A stretch of DNA of 64,000 nucleotides from Mycobacterium colombiense CECT 3035 (lineage in GTDB: Bacteria; Actinomycetota; Actinomycetes; Mycobacteriales; Mycobacteriaceae). Below the pieces are notes generated by a model, which saw only the letters and a program-made list of their open reading frames with translations, was not told the origin of the DNA and did no database searches. Made by a program: the position numbers and the translations under genes. The stretch spans positions 62,001-126,000 of the forward strand of contig NZ_CP020821.1 in NCBI RefSeq assembly GCF_002105755.1. The letters run 5' to 3'. Position 1 is the first letter of the stretch. Every line of letters starts with the position of its first letter. Below, in pieces: positions 59,346-64,000 of this stretch.

Positions 59346-60122
59346 TCAATCGAAGATGTCGCGGTGCAGCGTCCCGGTGGGCAGCGCCGGGTCGACGAAC
59401 CACTCGTGGCTGAACAGCGCGCCGAACACCTGCGGCGGCAACCGGAGTAGCAGGCCGAACACCCGCGCGGCCGGGCCGGAAGCGCCGATTTGGGAGCGGT
59501 GCGCGGCGAATGCGTCGCGCTTCTGGCGCGCGAATCCAAAGACGTTGACCCGGTGGGTGATGGTGGCCCGTGGCGCGTACGCGCCACGGACGATGTTGCG
59601 CTCGTATGGTCCGGGTAGCCGCAGCAGGTGCGCGACATCGCTGACGCGGAGCAGCATTTCGCGCGGCATCGTCACCTCGAGCACCCGCGGGGTGGCGGCG
59701 AGTTCGGCAGCCCGCTTGCCGACGTGATGCACCTGGACGTGGTCGCGGTGGCCGTAGCCGCCGTTGGGCTGGTAGCTGAGCAGCAGGTCGGCGCGTTCGT
59801 CGCGCAGGATGCCGGCCAGCCGCGCGGCGGCCTCGTCAAGATCGGCCCGCCCGAACCGGGTGCGCCCGGGTGGGTCCGGATAGAACAGGGGGCCGTAGCC
59901 GCTGTCGGCGTACCCGAGGCACTCCACCCGGTGCGCCCCGAGAATCCTTGCGCTTCGGCGTAATTCGTCGAGGCGGTGGTTCTCGTCCTCGTTGTGGACG
60001 CGCCCGTCGGTGGCCGTGACCACGACCACCCGGTGCCCGGCCGCGGCCGCCCGCGCCAGGGTGCCGCCGGTGAGCACGACCTCGTCGTCCGGGTGGGCGT
60101 GGAAAGCGACCACGGTGGCCAT
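59346..60122 (-). CDS. PIG-L/LmbE-type deacetylase
   Basis: This 258-aa zinc deacetylase-like protein has the metal motif HAHPDDE (8-14) and the third ligand in GHRDHVQVH. Nearest relatives are N-acetylglucosaminyl deacetylases of the MshB/Mca/LmbE type. It is shorter than MshB, so another N-acylated sugar or conjugate is a likely substrate. It is inserted on the minus strand between fpg and the osmC-like gene, where M. tuberculosis has no such gene as far as I recall. The ATG 60122 is clear. Confidence 0.85.
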   Translation of the reverse strand: MATVVAFHAHPDDEVVLTGGTLARAAAAGHRVVVVTATDGRVHNEDENHRLDELRRSARILGAHRVECLGYADSGYGPLFYPDPPGRTRFGRADLDEAAARLAGILRDERADLLLSYQPNGGYGHRDHVQVHHVGKRAAELAATPRVLEVTMPREMLLRVSDVAHLLRLPGPYERNIVRGAYAPRATITHRVNVFGFARQKRDAFAAHRSQIGASGPAARVFGLLLRLPPQVFGALFSHEWFVDPALPTGTLHRDIFD

Positions 60123-60175
60123 GCCAAGCAGTATGCCCGCGCGCCCGGGTTCGCCTCGCCCGGTAGAAATGAGCC

Positions 60176-60589
60176 ATGGCCGAACTATGGGTGGAACGCA
60201 CCGGAACTCGCCGCTACACCGGGTACAGCTCGCGCGGGGCGCAGGTGCTGATCGGTTCCGAGGACGTCGACGGCGTGTTCACGCCCGGTGAGCTGCTCAA
60301 GATCGCGCTCGCGGCGTGCAGCGGGATGTCCAGCGACCTGCCGCTGGGCCGCCGGCTGGGCGACGACTACAAGGCGGTCATCAAGGTCTTCGGTGCCGCC
60401 GACCGCGAGCAGGAGCGCTACCCGCTGCTCGAGGAGACCCTGGAACTGGATCTGTCGAACCTGGCCGACGAGGAGAGGGAGCGCTTGCTGGTCGTGGTCA
60501 ACCGGGCCATCGATCAGGTCTGCACCGTCGGGCGCACGCTCAAGTCCGGCACGGAGGTCAAGTTCGAGGTGGACGATGTCGGATCGTGA
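60176..60589 (+). CDS. OsmC-family protein (Rv2923c-like)
   Basis: This 137-aa protein has the OsmC/Ohr fold with one conserved Cys in [19 protein letters not shown]. The second Ohr cysteine is not obvious, so peroxidase activity is uncertain. The length equals Rv2923c. It overlaps the acyP start by 14 bases and is therefore coupled to it. Confidence 0.86.
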   Translation: MAELWVERTGTRRYTGYSSRGAQVLIGSEDVDGVFTPGELLKIALAACSGMSSDLPLGRRLGDDYKAVIKVFGAADREQERYPLLEETLELDLSNLADEERERLLVVVNRAIDQVCTVGRTLKSGTEVKFEVDDVGS

Positions 60590-60869
60590 CGTCAGGCTCA
60601 CCGCCTGGGTGCACGGGAAGGTCCAGGGCGTCGGCTTCCGCTGGTGGACGCGCAGCCGCGCCCTCGAGCTGGGCCTTAGCGGTTATGCGGCCAACCAGGC
60701 CGACGGTCGCGTTCTGGTGGTCGCGCAGGGGCCGCGCGACGCCGGTGAGAAGCTGCTGGAACTGCTGGAAGGCGCCGAGTCGTGGCCGTCGCGGCCGGGC
60801 CACGTGGACAAGGTGGTCGCCGACTGGTCGCCGCCGCAGGAGCGGTTCGAGGGGTTTGTCGAACGCTGA
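60576..60869 (+). CDS. acyP: Acylphosphatase
   Basis: This 97-aa protein has the acylphosphatase fold with the phosphate-binding Arg22 in [10 protein letters not shown] and the catalytic Asn40 in [11 protein letters not shown]. It hydrolyses acyl phosphates such as acetyl phosphate or 1,3-bisphosphoglycerate. It resembles Rv2922A (about 93 aa). ATG 60576 lies inside the end of the OsmC gene. A 249-base gap separates it from smc. Confidence 0.93.
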   Translation: MSDRDVRLTAWVHGKVQGVGFRWWTRSRALELGLSGYAANQADGRVLVVAQGPRDAGEKLLELLEGAESWPSRPGHVDKVVADWSPPQERFEGFVER

Positions 60870-61104
60870 AACGGCGCCGCCATCGGCGCCCGGGGGCACG
60901 TCTGTCGCACCGAGACCGGCTGGGGCTTCGATGGTCGAGTTGGGAACCCGCCAGCACCGGTGCTAGCGCGTTTGCGACGGCCACATTCCCCTGTCTCCGT
61001 GGCTGATGTGACCACTGTGACCAGTGCGCCGACCGCTCTGAGCGCGGCCCCATTTCGGGCCTGCCGACACCCCCCGGTGAAGCCGTCCGGGGCGATTTGA
61101 GCGG

Positions 61105-61110
61105 TAGTCT
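61105..61110 (+). promoter_or_regulatory. -10 box for leaderless smc
   Basis: TAGTCT lies 8 bases before the smc GTG, so smc is probably transcribed leaderless from its own promoter in the 249-base gap after acyP. Confidence 0.55.
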
Positions 61111-61118
61111 GGCTCGCC

Positions 61119-64000
61119 GTGTACCTCAAGAGTCTGACGCTGAAGGGCTTCAAGTCCTTCGCCTCGCCGACGACTCTGCGCTTCGAGCCGGGCATCACCG
61201 CCGTCGTCGGGCCCAACGGCTCCGGCAAATCCAACGTCGTCGACGCGCTGGCCTGGGTGATGGGCGAACAGGGGGCAAAGACGCTGCGCGGCGGCAAGAT
61301 GGAAGACGTCATCTTCGCCGGGACCTCGTCGCGGGCGCCGCTGGGCCGCGCCGAGGTCACCGTCACCATCGACAACTCCGACAACGCGCTGCCCATCGAG
61401 TACTCCGAGGTGTCGATCACGCGGCGGATGTTCCGCGACGGCGCCAGCGAGTACGAAATCAACGGCAGCAGTTGCCGTTTGATGGACGTCCAGGAGCTGC
61501 TCAGCGACTCCGGGATCGGCCGGGAGATGCACGTCATCGTCGGGCAGGGCAAGCTCGACGAGATCCTGCAGTCGCGCCCCGAGGACCGCCGCGCGTTCAT
61601 CGAAGAGGCCGCGGGCGTGCTCAAGCACCGCAAGCGCAAGGAGAAGGCCCTGCGCAAACTCGACGCGATGCAGGCCAACCTGGCCCGGCTCACCGACCTG
61701 ACCACCGAGCTGCGCCGCCAGCTCAAACCGCTGGGCCGCCAGGCCGAGGTCGCCCGTCGCGCCCAGACCATCCAGGCCGACCTGCGCGACGCCCGGCTGC
61801 GGCTGGCCGCCGACGACCTGGTCAACCGGCGCGGCGAGCGCGAGGCCATCTTCGAGGCCGAGGCGGCCATGCGCCGCGAGCACGACCAGGCCGCGTCGCG
61901 GCTGGCGTTGGCGTCCGAGGAGCTGACCACGCACGAGGCCGCGGTCGGGGAACTGTCGAGCCGGGCCGAATCGGTCCAGCACACCTGGTTCGCGCTGTCC
62001 GCCCTGGCCGAGCGGGTCGCCGCGACCGTGCGCATCGCCAGCGAGCGGGCGCACCACCTCGATGTGGAGCCGCTCGCCCCCAGCGACACCGACCCCGATG
62101 CGCTGGAAGCCGAGGCCGAGCAGGTCGCGATCGCCGAGCGTCAGCTGCTCGCCGAACTGGCCGGGGCGCGCACCCGCCTGGACGGCGCCCGCGCCGAGTT
62201 GGCCGAGCGCGAGCGCGAAGCCGCCGAGGCCGACCGGGCCCACATGGCGGCGGTGCGCGCGGAGGCGGATCGCCGAGAAGGCTTGGCGCGCTTGGCCGGT
62301 CAGGTGGAGACCATGCGGGCGCGCGTCGAATCGATCGACGACAGCGTGGCGCGCCTGTCCGAACGCATCGAACAGGCCGCCGCCCGCGCGCAGCAGGCCA
62401 AGGTGGAATTCGAGACCGTGCAGGGCCGGGTCGGTGAACTCGATCAGGGCGAGGTGGGTCTCGACGAACACCACGAGCGCACCGTGGCCGCGCTGCGGCT
62501 GGCCGATGAGCGGGTGGCCGAGCTGCAGTCCGCCGAGCGGGACGCCGAACGCCAGGTGGCGTCGTTGCGGGCCCGCATCGACGCGCTCGCGATCGGGCTG
62601 GACCGCAAGGACGGCGCCGCGTGGCTCACCCAAAATCACGGCGGCACAGGGATTTTGGGCCCGATGGCCAAGATGGTCAAGGTCCGTTCCGGCTACGAGG
62701 CGGCGCTGGCCGCGGTGCTGGGATCCGCGGCCGACGCGCTGGCCGCCGACAGCTTCGGCGCGGCCCGTTCGGCCGTCGCCGCGCTCAAGGAGGCGGACGG
62801 CGGCCGGGCCGCGCTGGTGCTGGGCGACTGGCCCGGCGATCAGCCCGCGCCGCAGCCCGCCCCGGCCGGCGCGCGGTGGGCGCTCGACCTGATCGACGCG
62901 CCGGCGCGGCTGCGCGGCGCGATCACGGCGATGCTCTCCGGTGTCGCGGTGGTCGACGACCTGGACCAGGCGCTGGCCCTGGTGGCGGCGCACCCGCAGC
63001 TGCGCGCGGTCACGCTCGATGGTGACCTGGTGGGCGCGGGCTGGGTGAGCGGCGGCTCGGACCGCAAGCTGTCCACGCTCGAGGTGACCTCGGAGATCGA
63101 CAAGGCCGGCGACGAGCTGACCGCTGCGGAGGCCCGGGTCGCCCAGCTCGGCGCGGCGCTGTCCGGCGCGCTCACCGAGCAGGCCGCGCGCCAGGACTCG
63201 GCCGAGCAGGCGCTGGCGGCGCTCAACGAGTCCGACAGCGAGATCTCGGGGATGTACGAGCAGCTGGGCCGGCTCGGCCAGGAGGCCCGGACGTCCGAGG
63301 ACGAGTGGAGCAGGCTGCTGCGACAGCGCGAGGAGCTGGAAGCGGGCCGGACCCAGACCGTCGCCGAGGTCACCGAACTGGAGACCCGGCTGCGCAACGC
63401 CCAGGAAACCCAGCACGCGCCGACGGAAGAGCCCGTGAACCGTCAGGAGATCGCGGCGGCCACCGAAACCGCCCGCAGCGTCGAGGTGGAGGCCCGGCTG
63501 GCGGTGCGGACCGCCGAGGAGCGGGCGAACGCGGTTCGCGGACGGGCGGATTCGTTGCGGCGCGCGGCCGCGGCCGAACGCGAAGCCCGGTTGCGGGCCC
63601 AGCAGGCGCGGGAGGCGCGGCTGCGCGCCGCCGCGGTGGCGGCGGCGGTGGCCGACTCCGGGCGACTGCTGGCGCAGCGGCTGACCGGGGTTGTCGGCGC
63701 CGCCTCCAAGATCCGCGACGCGCTGGCCGCCGAACGCCAGCAGCGCGCGACCGCGATGGCCGCGGTGCGCGACGAGGTGAACGCGCTGAGCGCAAGGGTG
63801 GCCGCCCTGACCGATTCGCTGCACCGCGACGAGGTGGCCAACGCCCAGGCCGCCATGCGGATCGAGCAGCTCGAACAGATGGTGCTCGAGCAGTTCGGCA
63901 TGGCGCCGGCCGACCTGATCGCCGAGTACGGCCCGGACAATCAGCTGCCGCCCTCCGACCTGGAGATGGCCGAATACGAACAGGCCAAGGAGCGCGGCGA
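61119..64000 (+). CDS. smc: Chromosome segregation/condensation ATPase SMC, 5' part
   Basis: The frame is open from GTG 61119 to the end of the window (about 960 codons), so the C-terminal ABC signature domain is missing. Residues 31-39 are the Walker [10 protein letters not shown], followed by [12 protein letters not shown] and the Q-loop region ([28 protein letters not shown]). Two long Ala/Glu/Arg-rich coiled coils flank the hinge (about 505-690, [29 protein letters not shown]). SMC with ScpAB organises origins in mycobacteria. It corresponds to Rv2922c (about 1205 aa). Confidence 0.96.
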   Translation, partial: MYLKSLTLKGFKSFASPTTLRFEPGITAVVGPNGSGKSNVVDALAWVMGEQGAKTLRGGKMEDVIFAGTSSRAPLGRAEVTVTIDNSDNALPIEYSEVSITRRMFRDGASEYEINGSSCRLMDVQELLSDSGIGREMHVIVGQGKLDEILQSRPEDRRAFIEEAAGVLKHRKRKEKALRKLDAMQANLARLTDLTTELRRQLKPLGRQAEVARRAQTIQADLRDARLRLAADDLVNRRGEREAIFEAEAAMRREHDQAASRLALASEELTTHEAAVGELSSRAESVQHTWFALSALAERVAATVRIASERAHHLDVEPLAPSDTDPDALEAEAEQVAIAERQLLAELAGARTRLDGARAELAEREREAAEADRAHMAAVRAEADRREGLARLAGQVETMRARVESIDDSVARLSERIEQAAARAQQAKVEFETVQGRVGELDQGEVGLDEHHERTVAALRLADERVAELQSAERDAERQVASLRARIDALAIGLDRKDGAAWLTQNHGGTGILGPMAKMVKVRSGYEAALAAVLGSAADALAADSFGAARSAVAALKEADGGRAALVLGDWPGDQPAPQPAPAGARWALDLIDAPARLRGAITAMLSGVAVVDDLDQALALVAAHPQLRAVTLDGDLVGAGWVSGGSDRKLSTLEVTSEIDKAGDELTAAEARVAQLGAALSGALTEQAARQDSAEQALAALNESDSEISGMYEQLGRLGQEARTSEDEWSRLLRQREELEAGRTQTVAEVTELETRLRNAQETQHAPTEEPVNRQEIAAATETARSVEVEARLAVRTAEERANAVRGRADSLRRAAAAEREARLRAQQAREARLRAAAVAAAVADSGRLLAQRLTGVVGAASKIRDALAAERQQRATAMAAVRDEVNALSARVAALTDSLHRDEVANAQAAMRIEQLEQMVLEQFGMAPADLIAEYGPDNQLPPSDLEMAEYEQAKERG

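Noticed and set aside
60963..63824. Very long open frame on the minus strand opposite smc
   Set aside because: It is the GC-skew shadow of the smc coding frame; the protein is low-complexity and smc has clear Walker A and hinge motifs.

Overview
This window is a high-GC mycobacterial chromosome segment. Gene order follows the M. tuberculosis block from gatC/gatA (Rv3012c/Rv3011c) to smc (Rv2922c), read in the opposite orientation. The evidence is the run gatA-pfkA-gatB-lppZ-cfp6-ilvBNC-serA1-leuB-gltX-leuCD-hupB-mutT1-ppk-fbiD-gpsA-ddlA-thiL-ung-recG-lipN-rsmD-coaD-sepIVA-rnc-fpg-acyP-smc, together with GTG starts, ATGA/GTGA-type overlaps and many apparently leaderless promoters. Rv numbers and comparisons come from memory, not a search. 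The PDIM/phenolglycolipid locus that separates Rv2963 from Rv2927c in M. tuberculosis is not here. Several genes and a 56-bp VNTR-like repeat are additional. A non-tuberculous slow grower, such as a member or relative of the M. avium complex, fits best; the species is inference.

Layout. 1-8.5 kb: tRNA amidotransferase genes (gatC end, gatA, gatB) with pfkA and an EspI/MinD-like ATPase between them, then lppZ, a DoxX protein and a Cfp6-like protein. 8.5-12.2 kb: the ilvB1-ilvN-ilvC operon, preceded by a promoter, an 11-codon leader peptide rich in Leu/Val/Ile and an intrinsic terminator, which looks like a complete attenuator. 12.3-16.9 kb: flavodoxin-like and FAD oxidoreductases, serA1-leuB. 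16.9-20.6 kb: MFS transporter, FAH-family hydrolase, gltX. 20.7-21 kb: tRNA-Gln(CTG) and tRNA-Glu(CTC). 21-25.3 kb: an F420/FMN split-barrel protein, an IclR regulator divergent from leuCD, and hupB with a strong terminator. 25.3-34 kb: mutT1, ppk1, fbiD, gpsA, ddlA, a frameshifted DUF3515 gene, thiL, ung.

34-40.5 kb is an accessory block not expected in the M. tuberculosis order: an MDR alcohol dehydrogenase/quinone reductase, a tight four-gene operon (SnoaL-like, sulfotransferase, DUF1214-like, SDR) and a divergent two-gene operon (SDR and a mycofactocin-type SDR). 40.5-51.7 kb returns to core genes: rpmB, a lytic-transglycosylase-like exported protein, a DhaL/DegV-type kinase protein, recG, an exported HNH nuclease, an aldo-keto reductase beside the decayed relic of a second one, lipN, a DsbA-like/VKOR pair, rsmD and coaD. 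52-56 kb: a TPP enzyme broken by a one-base deletion, then an Rv2963-type permease and a divergent membrane protein sharing a near-perfect copper-repressor (RicR-type) operator. 56-64 kb: sepIVA, DUF177, rnc, fpg, a PIG-L deacetylase, an OsmC protein, acyP and the start of smc, which runs off the end.

Functionally the core is translation (Glx-tRNA pathways), branched-chain amino acid and serine synthesis, DNA repair, polyphosphate and cofactor synthesis, and chromosome/division proteins. The points most worth checking are the ilv attenuator, the shared RicR operator, the two one-base-deletion genes, the aldo-keto reductase relic, the tandem repeat whose partial copy runs into the gatB promoter, and the SDR/sulfotransferase island. 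No insertion sequence, prophage or CRISPR array was seen.
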